The notes under the pieces are model-generated. The model saw only the letters and a program-made list of their open reading frames with translations. It did not search any database and was not told the DNA's origin. A DNA stretch of 44,730 nt from a virus, in IMG/VR virus record IMGVR_UViG_3300046331_000424, positions 1 through 44,730 of that record; one strand, 5' to 3'. Both the position numbers and the translations under genes were made by a program. This document shows positions 8,262-18,037 of this stretch, piece after piece. Position 1 is the stretch's first letter; every line of letters begins with the position of its first letter.

Positions 8262-10349
8262 CTAAATTAATTTTATACGACTTAAATTACAATGCAGTCC
8301 TTTTAATACTACATCAATGGTCTTATCAGCAATTTTTACTTTCAAAGTCTGATTTTCCCAGTGATTTTGGTACATGGTTACTGCCACTAATACCCATTCG
8401 TTGAGCGTTGGGTGTTTTCTCATTCTTACAATCGGAATACGCAAGTATTGTGCCGATGCTGGCAAAAGGTCGTTACCTGTATAGTAACTCGTTCCACCAT
8501 TAGTTGAAAATTCTGGTCGAATGATTCCACTTATTCCAGTTCCAATAATATCACTACTAAATGACAACTCATAAAGCCCTCTTGTGGCATAATCATAGCC
8601 TATCATGCTTGTAAAGTGCATACTTGAACTATGTGGTGCAACAAAATCAACTCCTAAATAATCTTGGTCGTTAATGTCTCTCGCATTTGAACCCCAATAG
8701 TCATAACCTTCCATAAACGGCAATGGCTCATCCCAAAACCATGTTCCTTTACCAAAGAAATTTGATAAAATAGTCATGTTTCTCATGTGCGATGGTTGGC
8801 ATGGCGGTTTTGTTTGGCGGTAATAACTTTGACCATTTGACTTTTTAAATCGCCTCGGCCATGTATCAAAATCACTACCACCTAAACCTTCTGTCAAGCT
8901 CCAATTTAGAGAAACGGCTTCTATCTCAAATTTTGCCATTAACTCAAATTCTTGGATAGTATTATACAATACTGTTTTCTTGATGGTGTAATTGTATATT
9001 CCAACCCATGAAGCCATGTGTTTACCCATAATTTGATACACTCCTGTACCTGCTCCTGTGTTCACATTCAAAATTTCGCCTGTATGTCCAAAGAAACCAC
9101 CTGCAAGTTGAGACAAAGTTTTGTTAAACTTTGCATTGTGGTAATCCCTTCCCGAAATGGTCGTCGGGTCTTGTGTAATGTCATAGAACGGATTTGCATG
9201 AATATAGGACGTAAACATAGTATTTGGATTTGCTTCATAGAATTTCTGAAACAAAGTAGTGAGTTTATTTACAACATCTTGCGACCAAATATCAAAACCA
9301 ATATACTCCCAGTCAAGAAACAAAAAACCCTTACCGCTACCTGCATTTATTACTTCCGTAAAGGCGTTGTAAATAGTGTTCATAGAACTATTTCTAAGCC
9401 ATTCAGCCGATTTTATCGCTATATCGTGTATGGTGTATTTGTTTTCTGACGGAATAGTTACATGGTACGGTATTGGGTTTCCTACCTGTTGTCTAATCCA
9501 TTCGTCATAAATTCCTACAAATTGGTGCATACCTGTACCACCTTTGCCAATGCTCCAACCTTTTTGAAGAAAAGCCGATGATACTTCATTTGCTCCACTA
9601 TCATCTGTCTGACGAAAATAAATAACGTTTTGTTTATTCGCTGGCAAGGTTACATTTGGAAAACTGTAAGCCATTTGTGGCATACGCTTATTTGGGTTTC
9701 TTGCAAGAAACGAGGGTACAGGCGTTGAAGAATCACCTTTGATGTGAACAAAAGTCCAACCACAATGCGTATGTTCATTGTTTATTGTATTTGCATCTAC
9801 CGCCAAAATCAACACATCTTCGCCTTTCTGATTGGAAAAGTCGATTGCTTCCAACTGTGCTTTCGTAAGAAAATTGTTTGAACTTTCAACTATGTATCTA
9901 AGATTTCCCGAACCATACCAACCCCTTAAATCCTCAACAACTGTTAGCTTGTTGTTTGAACCTACTGTAATAGTGAGGTTATTCCAAACATTACCGCTAC
10001 CATCTACCTGCGTTGGAAAATCGAATTGATAACCACTATCAGAAATTAACCCAGTAGCAAACTGATTTAAAACTGAAAGCTGACCTACTGGTGGTGTAGA
10101 TACACATTGAGCAAGGTTAATTACCTCACTATTACTGTTTGTTGAGAAACTATAAGAAACACCGTTGTAACTCGCTCCGTAAACCTTATTTGCTTGTAGC
10201 TTTTGGGTCATAGGTGCATCGGTGTAAATTACCAATCCATTACGCATACTTTCTCCCTGCGGAATGTACCATGTTTGGGTAACTTGCGAACCTGCTACTC
10301 CGTAGCTATCGCATACCTCTGTTGCTGAAAATGTTGTTTTTACTGACAT
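8262..10349 (-). CDS. Large tail-tip protein with glycoside-hydrolase-like region
   Basis: A 695-aa protein. Residues 1-90 form a small domain with Cys13 and Cys82 at its ends. Residues 260-600 read like an alpha/beta barrel: GFLFLDWEYIGFD (341-353) places an Asp-x-Glu pair at the end of a hydrophobic strand, as in the catalytic strand of several barrel glycosidases. FTSYIHANP and GKGTWFWDEPLPF follow, with many Trp and Tyr. The C-terminal 100 residues look like a beta domain. I infer a polysaccharide depolymerase or glycan-binding tail enzyme. The catalytic assignment is unproven and no CAZy family is claimed. Confidence 0.5.
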   Translation of the reverse strand: MSVKTTFSATEVCDSYGVAGSQVTQTWYIPQGESMRNGLVIYTDAPMTQKLQANKVYGASYNGVSYSFSTNSNSEVINLAQCVSTPPVGQLSVLNQFATGLISDSGYQFDFPTQVDGSGNVWNNLTITVGSNNKLTVVEDLRGWYGSGNLRYIVESSNNFLTKAQLEAIDFSNQKGEDVLILAVDANTINNEHTHCGWTFVHIKGDSSTPVPSFLARNPNKRMPQMAYSFPNVTLPANKQNVIYFRQTDDSGANEVSSAFLQKGWSIGKGGTGMHQFVGIYDEWIRQQVGNPIPYHVTIPSENKYTIHDIAIKSAEWLRNSSMNTIYNAFTEVINAGSGKGFLFLDWEYIGFDIWSQDVVNKLTTLFQKFYEANPNTMFTSYIHANPFYDITQDPTTISGRDYHNAKFNKTLSQLAGGFFGHTGEILNVNTGAGTGVYQIMGKHMASWVGIYNYTIKKTVLYNTIQEFELMAKFEIEAVSLNWSLTEGLGGSDFDTWPRRFKKSNGQSYYRQTKPPCQPSHMRNMTILSNFFGKGTWFWDEPLPFMEGYDYWGSNARDINDQDYLGVDFVAPHSSSMHFTSMIGYDYATRGLYELSFSSDIIGTGISGIIRPEFSTNGGTSYYTGNDLLPASAQYLRIPIVRMRKHPTLNEWVLVAVTMYQNHWENQTLKVKIADKTIDVVLKGLHCNLSRIKLI

Positions 10350-10352
10350 CTT

Positions 10353-10793
10353 TTATACGTTTAAGCCAATTACACCAATGAACGATTGTGGCTGAGAATC
10401 TGCTGTTTTGATGTATGGTAGGAGTGCTGAAATTGTACACGATTGTAAACCGTTTACAACGTAAGGACTTAAACCAGTAATCAAACAACTATTACCAGTA
10501 ATAGGATAATAAGGATTCAACCCAGTAATAGTACAGTTTGAAGTACCTTTCTTGCTGAAAGTTACAAACTGAATACTGCAAGGTTGGTTTTCACAATTAA
10601 CCTGCTTGAAGAACGAAAAATAAATAGTGCCGTCATGGTTCTTACAAAAAAACCAATAAGAACCATTCTGAACACGCAAAACGTTGCTATCCTGCCAATT
10701 TTGGACGGTACTAACATTGTTCGTTAGGGAGTAGCCATATACAAAATCTTGGATTCTGTAACCTTTACCGATTCTGATTAAAACTTTATTCAT
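10353..10793 (-). CDS. Unknown small tail protein with a C-terminal 16-residue repeat
   Basis: A 146-aa protein. The C-terminal third holds three imperfect copies of a unit with the pattern Cys-x-Ile-[TS]-[GA]-Leu-x-Pro-Tyr (NCTITGLNPYY, SCLITGLSPYV, SCTISALLPYI). Its start overlaps the stop of the upstream gene as ATGA (10790-10793), so the two are likely co-translated. It lies between tail-tip proteins. No family recognised. Confidence 0.6.
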   Translation of the reverse strand: MNKVLIRIGKGYRIQDFVYGYSLTNNVSTVQNWQDSNVLRVQNGSYWFFCKNHDGTIYFSFFKQVNCENQPCSIQFVTFSKKGTSNCTITGLNPYYPITGNSCLITGLSPYVVNGLQSCTISALLPYIKTADSQPQSFIGVIGLNV

Positions 10794-11764
10794 ATACTTT
10801 CATAAGTTACTGTTGCAAAAAAATCAATATCATTATTGCTGCCACAACAATCTACTTCAACATCATCAATAGGATTTGGCAAGCAACCAACTTCTACATC
10901 TGTAATCGGAGTGATAGGCTCACAAAGTCTAATTGTTGGCTCTACAATCGCTGGGCAAGTGGTGTCTAAAATAAAGTCTGAACTATCGCAAGAACTTTGC
11001 TCTGTACTTTCTGAACCAACAAACGACAATTCAGTATCAAACAAAGTGGCTCTATTATCCTGTACCGAAGATTTAACTTTTGTCTGATTGCTTAAAACGG
11101 TAAAAACCTTACCACTTGTATCGGTAAGGTTGATTGTATCGAGCATTTCCAAACTGTGAAAAAAACGCTTTATGTGAGTGGGTACACCATAACTAAAAAT
11201 CGTATAATTTGGAATCAATCGACCGTATTTTAAATACTCATAACCTTTTTCGTCTTTTGAATCAACTCTATAAGTTTCATAGTTCGGCTCATAAAGTTCA
11301 TCTTGAATCCAAAACCATTGCTTGAATCCAAGGTTGTAAGGTATGTTTTTGAAACTCGTAGCGTTACCAACTTCTAATTTAGTAAAACCAGTACCCTCGA
11401 AAACATAGAAACTTTCTGAATACATATTACCAATTTTTAGGTAGTACCCTAAGTTGCACGGAGGAAGTAAGAAACATGGTAGCGTTCCACCCTCAAACAT
11501 AACGAATTTTTTACTGCCATTCTTTATGATTTTATGCTTGTATTGGTCGTTTTCTATTCTATACAGAAACTCGCCAATGATGGTATAAACTTCTATTGCT
11601 CCATCACAACCAATGTTTTCGATGGGGCAGATAAAAGGCAACATTTCGCCTTGTTTGGTATAAATCTTAAATTCTTCTTTCGGAAAATCATTATACCTGT
11701 CAGCATTGAAAATTTCCAACTTGCTAACATCGCTTTTAAAAGGCAACACTAAAAAATCTTTCAT
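10790..11764 (-). CDS. Putative distal tail protein
   Basis: 324 aa from ATG at 11764 (MKDFLVLPFKSDVSK); the longer frame begins at a TTG at 11773. It is rich in aromatic residues, with a middle section resembling Bacteroidota phage tail-tip proteins (CNLGYYLKIGNMYSESF). The C-terminus is Cys-rich (SCDSSDF, CPAIVEP, CEPITP, CLPN, DCCG). It immediately follows the 635-aa tail protein. A structural role at the tail tip is inferred from order; the family resemblance is weak. Confidence 0.55.
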   Translation of the reverse strand: MKDFLVLPFKSDVSKLEIFNADRYNDFPKEEFKIYTKQGEMLPFICPIENIGCDGAIEVYTIIGEFLYRIENDQYKHKIIKNGSKKFVMFEGGTLPCFLLPPCNLGYYLKIGNMYSESFYVFEGTGFTKLEVGNATSFKNIPYNLGFKQWFWIQDELYEPNYETYRVDSKDEKGYEYLKYGRLIPNYTIFSYGVPTHIKRFFHSLEMLDTINLTDTSGKVFTVLSNQTKVKSSVQDNRATLFDTELSFVGSESTEQSSCDSSDFILDTTCPAIVEPTIRLCEPITPITDVEVGCLPNPIDDVEVDCCGSNNDIDFFATVTYESI

Positions 11765-11766
11765 AA

Positions 11767-13674
11767 TTAACAATCATTTTGAGGTTCATCAGCTTCTAAA
11801 TAAACTTCCTCATAATATGAGCCACATTCTCCATCAGCATAAAATTTGCGTTTTCCGTACCAGTTAGCAGGGAAACTAACACAACCATAACCGCTACTAG
11901 TATCAACATTTCTACTTACAACTTGGTAACAATCCTCTTCATACAAGAAAGTTCCTCGTGCTTGGCAACCTGTTGAACCTCCAACTGGAAACTTCAAATC
12001 AGAATCACAACTACTTGGCAAAACCAATTCAAGTTCTATCGTTTCGCTGCTAAAAAAGAACTCTGCACGTTTTAGGTCAGCTTTTAAGTTTTTGTACTTA
12101 ATCAACTTTCTGAAATCAAAAGAATCATCACAACAAAAAGGGATATTTATTTTTTCAGTAAGAACCTTTGTCTTTTTTACTGAATACATTTCTCTGTAAA
12201 TACCTTTTCCTTTTTCTCCATTTGGAGTATCTGAATAGTTCATTAGACCTCTTTCAAATGGACGTTCCCACCTATGAAAATCTCTCATTAATGCGGTTGC
12301 CGATAATCGAGCATTTAGAACATTTGACAAAGCACTTCTTTCGCACGTTGCTTTTTTTATCAAATATGCTTGGTTTTCGGGTAACACTCCAATCTCTCCA
12401 ATTTGAGGTTCTTCGTAGCAGTCAATTAAAACCCATTTGGTTTTATCTAAATTTTCGGGATTCATTACTACACCGTTCACAAATGTAACAAACATATCGT
12501 TTTGAAGTGTATTTTTTTGTAACTCTCCTTTGTCATTAAGAATAGCACACTCACTATCGTACTTGACATTTCCTAACTCGAAATCATCTATTTTACTGAA
12601 CTGATAAGTATTAAACCAGTTAAACATTCCATCAGTAGGAACAACTACGGTAGAATCTGAAATGGCTGCTTTATCAGAATTTAGTGCCTTGTTTTGGCTA
12701 ATTTCAAGTTCTTGAATACCATACATTTCGGCAGAATCATTCTTATAACTTCCGTAAATCCTTGCAACATTTTGACTATACTTGGATTCGTCTAAGTCTA
12801 AGCCAATATTGTTTTCGGTAGTTGAGTAACTATATCCATTTGCAAAAAATGATTCGTGTTCGATTCTAAATTTACCTGTGATAGAATCAATGTACCAATC
12901 TAACCGAAACAATATTTTTAAACTCGAAAGTAAGTCTTTTAATGAAATTGCCATGCTTTCATTAATTCTACCATCTGCTAACGTTCCATCGGCAGGGCTT
13001 GAAGAGTGCGGCTCAACAAAATCACTGATTTGAAAAGTCATTGCATGGGTAAATATTGATTGCTGACCAGTACAAGGATTTATGTTTAAGTCCATAATTT
13101 GGCTCATAAACGAAATCGAACTTGGAATGATGGAATTATAAGGAGTTCCATCAAAAGTCTTTTGTACGCAATAAAAAACCCAATCAGCGAAACGCCTACC
13201 TCTATTGCTCGTTATGGTTGGGTAAGTGTAGCTATCAATCTCGCCACTACTATTCGTTTTTCTGTACCAGTATTTCAACTTTCGATTGAAAGGCATCGTA
13301 CACATATTTATCTTTTTTTCCCAGTTGCGAAAAACGCCTTTGTAGCTATCTGCAATGTCTATCTTGGTAGTTTTAACCGTGTTACTAACTTTGTTCCAAT
13401 CAAAGGCTTTTGAGGGCAGTTCTGCGGTAACAAATACGGTGTTTTCTCCTTGACAGGTTCGATAAATTGTAAATGGGAACGTTTTACAACATTCCTTTTC
13501 TAATTCGGGTAGAATATTGCAGTCTAATTTACCAAACTCAATATCTCCATTAATCTTTCTTCTAAAAAAAGATGTTTCGGTTTCTTTCTCTATCACTAAA
13601 CGCAAATTGGTTAGCCCTATTGGACTAACCTTTACGTTCAAACCGTTTATAAATAAAGCTGATTCAAAAGACAT
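11767..13674 (-). CDS. Putative tail-tip / baseplate hub protein
   Basis: A 635-aa protein encoded directly after the tape measure gene, the usual place of distal-tail and hub proteins. The N-terminus contains ETSFFRRKINGDIEF, a pattern I associate with Bacteroidota phage tail proteins. The middle is long and beta-rich, and the C-terminus has several Cys pairs. The region with IEHESFFANGYSY and similar strands may correspond to the structural core of a tail hub. Position is the main evidence. Confidence 0.6.
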   Translation of the reverse strand: MSFESALFINGLNVKVSPIGLTNLRLVIEKETETSFFRRKINGDIEFGKLDCNILPELEKECCKTFPFTIYRTCQGENTVFVTAELPSKAFDWNKVSNTVKTTKIDIADSYKGVFRNWEKKINMCTMPFNRKLKYWYRKTNSSGEIDSYTYPTITSNRGRRFADWVFYCVQKTFDGTPYNSIIPSSISFMSQIMDLNINPCTGQQSIFTHAMTFQISDFVEPHSSSPADGTLADGRINESMAISLKDLLSSLKILFRLDWYIDSITGKFRIEHESFFANGYSYSTTENNIGLDLDESKYSQNVARIYGSYKNDSAEMYGIQELEISQNKALNSDKAAISDSTVVVPTDGMFNWFNTYQFSKIDDFELGNVKYDSECAILNDKGELQKNTLQNDMFVTFVNGVVMNPENLDKTKWVLIDCYEEPQIGEIGVLPENQAYLIKKATCERSALSNVLNARLSATALMRDFHRWERPFERGLMNYSDTPNGEKGKGIYREMYSVKKTKVLTEKINIPFCCDDSFDFRKLIKYKNLKADLKRAEFFFSSETIELELVLPSSCDSDLKFPVGGSTGCQARGTFLYEEDCYQVVSRNVDTSSGYGCVSFPANWYGKRKFYADGECGSYYEEVYLEADEPQNDC

Positions 13675-13677
13675 AAT

Positions 13678-16600
13678 TTAATAATTTGGTTCTTCTTTGA
13701 TTCCTACAATTTTACCTTGTTTTACTCTCGCAAATTTACCATTTTCCATGTACTCTAACTTTTCATCTTTTAAGATTTCGGTATTTTCTTTCACGGCTTC
13801 CATTGTGAGAATGAGTTTTTTATAGTGGTAATCATTCATTAAAACACGCTCTTTGCTTTCCATCACATACTTTGATTCACGAATAGCTTTGTCGGTATGA
13901 GTAACAGCGTTATTGTGCATAACTACACCCAAAGGAGCAAGCAACTTTCTTTGCTCGGAAAATGGCAATCTTCTAAGGCTATCGTTATTGATGTGTCCTA
14001 AAAGGTCGTTGTGTTTCTCCGATGGCTCTGAACCCATTAACCACTCATTTTTTTCAATGTTGTATAATGGCTCGCCAGTTTGAGAATCTACAACGTCCAT
14101 ACCTCCGTTTTCATGGCTTCTACCTGCGGTTAATCGTTTACCCTTTCTAAGCCTATTTACAGCTTTAAATTTACCTCTGATACTTGCAAACGTTGCAATC
14201 AAACTGATGGCTGATGCGATACCAATAGCAACACCAACAAAAGGAACTTTCGACCAGTCTTTAATGGTTTGCGATGCCGATGCAATCATATTGACAATAG
14301 TTAAAGCGGTTGCACTCGCCATTTCCAAAGATTCAATAGCTGCTTTTTCTTTCTGCACTTTTTTGTAATGCTCTTTTTCTTCATCACGTAGCTTTTTGGT
14401 TTTCTCAACTTCGGCACGTTTCTCGTTGGCAGAATTGGCAAGTCCTTGTTTCTCTTTTTCAATTTCTTGGTTGAGGAGGTCATTTTTTCTATTCAAATCT
14501 TCCTCATAAGAATCAAGTCTATCTTTGCTCGCTTGTGATTCAGCATCAAGCATTTGCTTTAAACCATCGCCTACCATTCCCATCGCTTTGGTAAACTTAC
14601 CAGTAATAGCATCGTTTAATTCGGGGTTGTCTGAAAACTTTACACCAAGAGTTTTAAATGTCAAATCCCAAATACTGCTGTACTCTTTGAATTTTTCCGA
14701 TGTAGTTTCGTTTAAATTATTAAGTTCGCCTTTTGCTTTGGCACTTGCATTTTTCAACAACTGTAATCTATTATCGAAATTCTTCTTTTCTTCATCAGTA
14801 AGTTCTCGACCACCAATACGAGCCAGTTCAAGCATTGCAGTCTGATAAGCAATTTCGGATTCGATGGCTTTTTGTGCAAACTCAATTTTGACATCTAACC
14901 TTGCTTTCGCTACTCTTTTCTCAAAATCTTCTTGGCGTTCTCCTTTGTCTTTTTTGAGCAAATCAACTGAATCCTCTGCCAGCTTTCTTTCAGTTTCGAT
15001 TTCGTTGTCTGCATACTTTTTACGCAAGCCTTCTCGGTCGATTAGATACTGTTCAAAGTATGCTTGCGAAACTGCACCGTTGGACTTATTGGCTTCGTAC
15101 AATTCTGCATACTTTTGTTCAAGTTGTGCTAACTCTTTGCTAAGGCTTTCACCTTGCAGGTTTAGCAGAATTTTAGCAGTTTCTCGCTGTAAGTTGATAG
15201 TTTCTTTATCTGCTCCTTTTCTTATTACATCTTTTTTCAAGTTGAGCAATTCAGTAACTTCAACGCTTTTTTCAGCAAACTCTTTTTCTAATTCCAGTTC
15301 AGCTTCGAGTTCTGATTTACCCGATTTCACTAATACTTCTTTACGAGTAAACAACTTAAATTCGGGATTGCCTTTATCATCTTTGCCGTTCTGTAATACT
15401 TGACCTGCTTGAATATTATACAACTCTTTGAACTTTTCACGCTCTGCATCAACCAGTTTTAAGTCGTATTCTTTCTTTTTGTCGATATACTCTTGGCTCT
15501 TTTTGTCCAGTAACGATAAGCGTACATTTTCAGAATCAAGTTCCAAACTTGCTAACTTTTCTTTATAATCTTCTTGCAGTTTTAGCAAACGCTGCTGTTC
15601 TCTCTGCAACTCTTTTTCTGCATTACTTGCACCTGCGTTTGGAGTGGTAGCAATGTTTGGCTTGTCTGCTTTGGGAACTGCGGGAACTCCTGCTAAACTG
15701 TTCTTGTAGCCTTGCAACGGTTTTTCAATATCGTTGATGGCTCTCTTACGCACACTTTCGGGTAATACACCACTATCAGAATTTTTAGCCATTTCTTTCA
15801 ACTCTTTATTATACTGTTGGAGTTGAGCATTTTTCTGTTTAAGAACTTCGGCATTTTGTTTTGTGGCGGAGGTTTGACTAATCTCCGATGCCAGTTGTTT
15901 AGACTGCAATTCAAGATTGTTTCTAATCTCTGAATAGAGTTCTCCGTTGATGGCTTTGTTCTTTTTGAGGTAATCAATTTTAGCCTGTTCAGCATCAATT
16001 CTCGCTTTATCTTGTTTAGCGAAATTGTCATTGATTTTCTCATTATCAACTAACACCTTATTGTATTCGGTTTGTGCTTTGGCTGATTCATCTAATCCCT
16101 CAATCAAATCTTTGAACGCTCTACCAAATTGAGTGGCATTTATCTTGCTGAAAATACCGTTGTCTTTATCAAGTTGGGCTTGAACCTTTAATAATATTTC
16201 TCTCTGCTTTTTAGAAGTAGCAGTAAGGAAACCATCTAAGGACTGACCCTGTTGTTTGAGTAATCGCTCAAACCCTGCCTTATTACTTCCTTTTCCACCA
16301 GTTTCATCAAAGATAGTCTTGAAACCCTCTTCAACTTTCAACTGCGAATCGGTAGCGTTCTGTAAAGCATTATCAGCTAACTTGCTACGAGCCGCTAATC
16401 TGATTTTTCTTTCATACTCTGCGTTTATCAATTTCAAGGCATTTAGCAACTGTCCATTACTTGCACTTTCTGCATCAATGTACCGTAGAATACTTGGGTA
16501 CTTATTGATTAATTCAGTCATTAACTTGCTCCTAACGGCTGAATTTTCATTGCTTGCAATGATGGAGTTTACCAAAGAATTTAACTCTATTTTTTCATCA

Positions 16601-17715
16601 CGGAGTTTCTTGTCAAATGGTATCGAAGTAGCTTCTTTGAGCCAACCAACCATATCAGCCAAAAACGTAACCGTTGCATGGAAAATACCACTTTGACCCT
16701 CTCCTAAGTTTTTAAGTATTTGCTCCCAGTTGTCAGACATTGCCGATAACTGACCGTTTAATGTAGTTGAGGTTGCACTCATTGCACCTGCTACACCTTG
16801 CAAATCTCCAAACGAAAGAATGGCGTTCTTGATGCCCTCTTCGTCCATTTTCTTAACTTCCTTGGTAATTCCTTTGAACGTGAAAGAAACCGTATCGCCA
16901 ATGGTTCGAGCCTTAATACCAAATTCTTTGAGCCGTTCATACTCATTGGTCATGGCATCAAGTATAGCTTCCGTTAGTTGGTCAAAACCTTTGCCCTGTG
17001 ATGCTGCTATATCTCCCTGTTTTATCAGTTCTTCTCGTGTAGGAATGATACCCCGATTAACTAATTTTATGTAGCTTCCAGTAAGTTCATCGACGGTAAA
17101 GTTCGACTTGATGGCAACATTGGCAACCATTTCCATCGCTTCGGCAGTAGCAATTTCATCTTGCGTAGCGTTTTGGAGTGTGGCACGATACGCTTCATAT
17201 TTGGCAGTTACATCAAATATTTGACCCTCTATGTCTAAGGCTGCATCAGCAATAAACAACGCACCAACTGCACCAATAGCACCTTTGGCGAAACCTGCAA
17301 ATCTTGAAAGCAAACTGGTGGAGTTATTAACCCCACCATTGAATGTTTGAAGTGCTGATGATATTTCAGAAATACGTCCGTTTACGGCTGTTAAATCCCC
17401 TGTAAGGCGGTCGTATTCCTTACTGTTAGAGAATTGTGCCTTTTGTCTAATTAAGTCTGATTGAATCTTTTTTAATCGCTCTAATTCTTTCTCATAAGAC
17501 TTGGCAGAATTTTCTAACGTCTGATAGACTTTGCTATTATCGAGCAAAACCCTATTATAAGCCTTAGCACTTTCAGAAGTACCCTTAAACGTATCTTTCT
17601 TTTGGAGTTTGTCCTCTTTTTCATCGACATTATCCAAAAGCCCCGAAACCTGTTTTAGTTCGGCAATAAGGTTCGATAATTTCGCCCCAAATTCTATCAG
17701 TACATTATTATCCAT
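13678..17715 (-). CDS. Tail tape measure protein
   Basis: A 1345-aa protein, the longest gene of the window. Residues 1-130 are coiled coil. A hydrophobic segment lies near 140-160 (GAIGAVGALFIADAAL), followed by the conserved tape measure region (MANVAIKSNFTVDELTGSY, YERLKEFGIKARTIG). Residues 690-1160 are extended coiled coil rich in Lys and Glu. A hydrophobic hairpin near 1180-1225 and the C-terminal HENGGMDVVDS end the protein. It sets tail length and is threaded in the tail tube. The ATG overlaps the stop of the chaperone extension frame by 8 nt, as expected for the G/GT-tape measure arrangement. Long antisense frames here are shadows. Confidence 0.92.
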   Translation of the reverse strand: MDNNVLIEFGAKLSNLIAELKQVSGLLDNVDEKEDKLQKKDTFKGTSESAKAYNRVLLDNSKVYQTLENSAKSYEKELERLKKIQSDLIRQKAQFSNSKEYDRLTGDLTAVNGRISEISSALQTFNGGVNNSTSLLSRFAGFAKGAIGAVGALFIADAALDIEGQIFDVTAKYEAYRATLQNATQDEIATAEAMEMVANVAIKSNFTVDELTGSYIKLVNRGIIPTREELIKQGDIAASQGKGFDQLTEAILDAMTNEYERLKEFGIKARTIGDTVSFTFKGITKEVKKMDEEGIKNAILSFGDLQGVAGAMSATSTTLNGQLSAMSDNWEQILKNLGEGQSGIFHATVTFLADMVGWLKEATSIPFDKKLRDEKIELNSLVNSIIASNENSAVRSKLMTELINKYPSILRYIDAESASNGQLLNALKLINAEYERKIRLAARSKLADNALQNATDSQLKVEEGFKTIFDETGGKGSNKAGFERLLKQQGQSLDGFLTATSKKQREILLKVQAQLDKDNGIFSKINATQFGRAFKDLIEGLDESAKAQTEYNKVLVDNEKINDNFAKQDKARIDAEQAKIDYLKKNKAINGELYSEIRNNLELQSKQLASEISQTSATKQNAEVLKQKNAQLQQYNKELKEMAKNSDSGVLPESVRKRAINDIEKPLQGYKNSLAGVPAVPKADKPNIATTPNAGASNAEKELQREQQRLLKLQEDYKEKLASLELDSENVRLSLLDKKSQEYIDKKKEYDLKLVDAEREKFKELYNIQAGQVLQNGKDDKGNPEFKLFTRKEVLVKSGKSELEAELELEKEFAEKSVEVTELLNLKKDVIRKGADKETINLQRETAKILLNLQGESLSKELAQLEQKYAELYEANKSNGAVSQAYFEQYLIDREGLRKKYADNEIETERKLAEDSVDLLKKDKGERQEDFEKRVAKARLDVKIEFAQKAIESEIAYQTAMLELARIGGRELTDEEKKNFDNRLQLLKNASAKAKGELNNLNETTSEKFKEYSSIWDLTFKTLGVKFSDNPELNDAITGKFTKAMGMVGDGLKQMLDAESQASKDRLDSYEEDLNRKNDLLNQEIEKEKQGLANSANEKRAEVEKTKKLRDEEKEHYKKVQKEKAAIESLEMASATALTIVNMIASASQTIKDWSKVPFVGVAIGIASAISLIATFASIRGKFKAVNRLRKGKRLTAGRSHENGGMDVVDSQTGEPLYNIEKNEWLMGSEPSEKHNDLLGHINNDSLRRLPFSEQRKLLAPLGVVMHNNAVTHTDKAIRESKYVMESKERVLMNDYHYKKLILTMEAVKENTEILKDEKLEYMENGKFARVKQGKIVGIKEEPNY

Positions 17716-18037
17716 TTCTGAACTTCATTTTATCAGCAATCTCTGCTTGCTTTTTGATTTTTTCTAACTGTGATTCGTATAAACTAAAAACTTGCACCCA
17801 AGATAATTTGTATAAATCTCCTATGGGTGCAACTTCTTGAAGTATAAAGCAAATGTCTGAATGTAGCTTTTCATGCTCTAACAAAACATCTTCTATTGAT
17901 TTTGTGAGAATAAGTTCATCATTCTCGATGCCATTACTGCGACTTCTTTTGTGCTTTTCCCCTCTATCAAAGATTCGAGGAAAGTAATATTGTTTAAGTT
18001 CGGATAAGTTACCGCACAACTCGCTGCAAAGTGTAAA
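17708..18037 (-). CDS. Tail assembly chaperone extension (GT-like, by -1 frameshift)
   Basis: This frame has no ATG before its last few residues; its upstream limit is a TTG, so independent initiation is unlikely. It overlaps the end of the 191-aa chaperone gene in the -1 frame. A run of nine T (18043-18035) lets ribosomes slip back one base after Phe144, adding 109 residues and giving a fused protein of about 253 aa. The extension is charged and ends at 17708, overlapping the tape measure start by 8 nt. Overlapping chaperone genes just before the tape measure are typical of siphophages such as lambda (gpG/gpGT). The frame layout is seen; the slippage is inferred. Confidence 0.75.
   Translation of the reverse strand, partial: FTLCSELCGNLSELKQYYFPRIFDRGEKHKRSRSNGIENDELILTKSIEDVLLEHEKLHSDICFILQEVAPIGDLYKLSWVQVFSLYESQLEKIKKQAEIADKMKFRNG

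Noticed and set aside
8262-10349. The 695-aa protein as an endolysin
   Set aside because: Its size, lack of a lysozyme or amidase motif and place among tail-tip genes fit a host-surface tail protein better.
10306-10488. A 60-aa minus-strand frame overlapping two tail genes
   Set aside because: It overlaps two well-supported genes in another frame and has no features of its own.
14525-17074. Long plus-strand frames antisense to the tape measure gene
   Set aside because: They are Ser/Leu-rich mirror translations of the Lys/Glu-rich coiled coil, have no leader or motif, and the minus-strand gene is clear.
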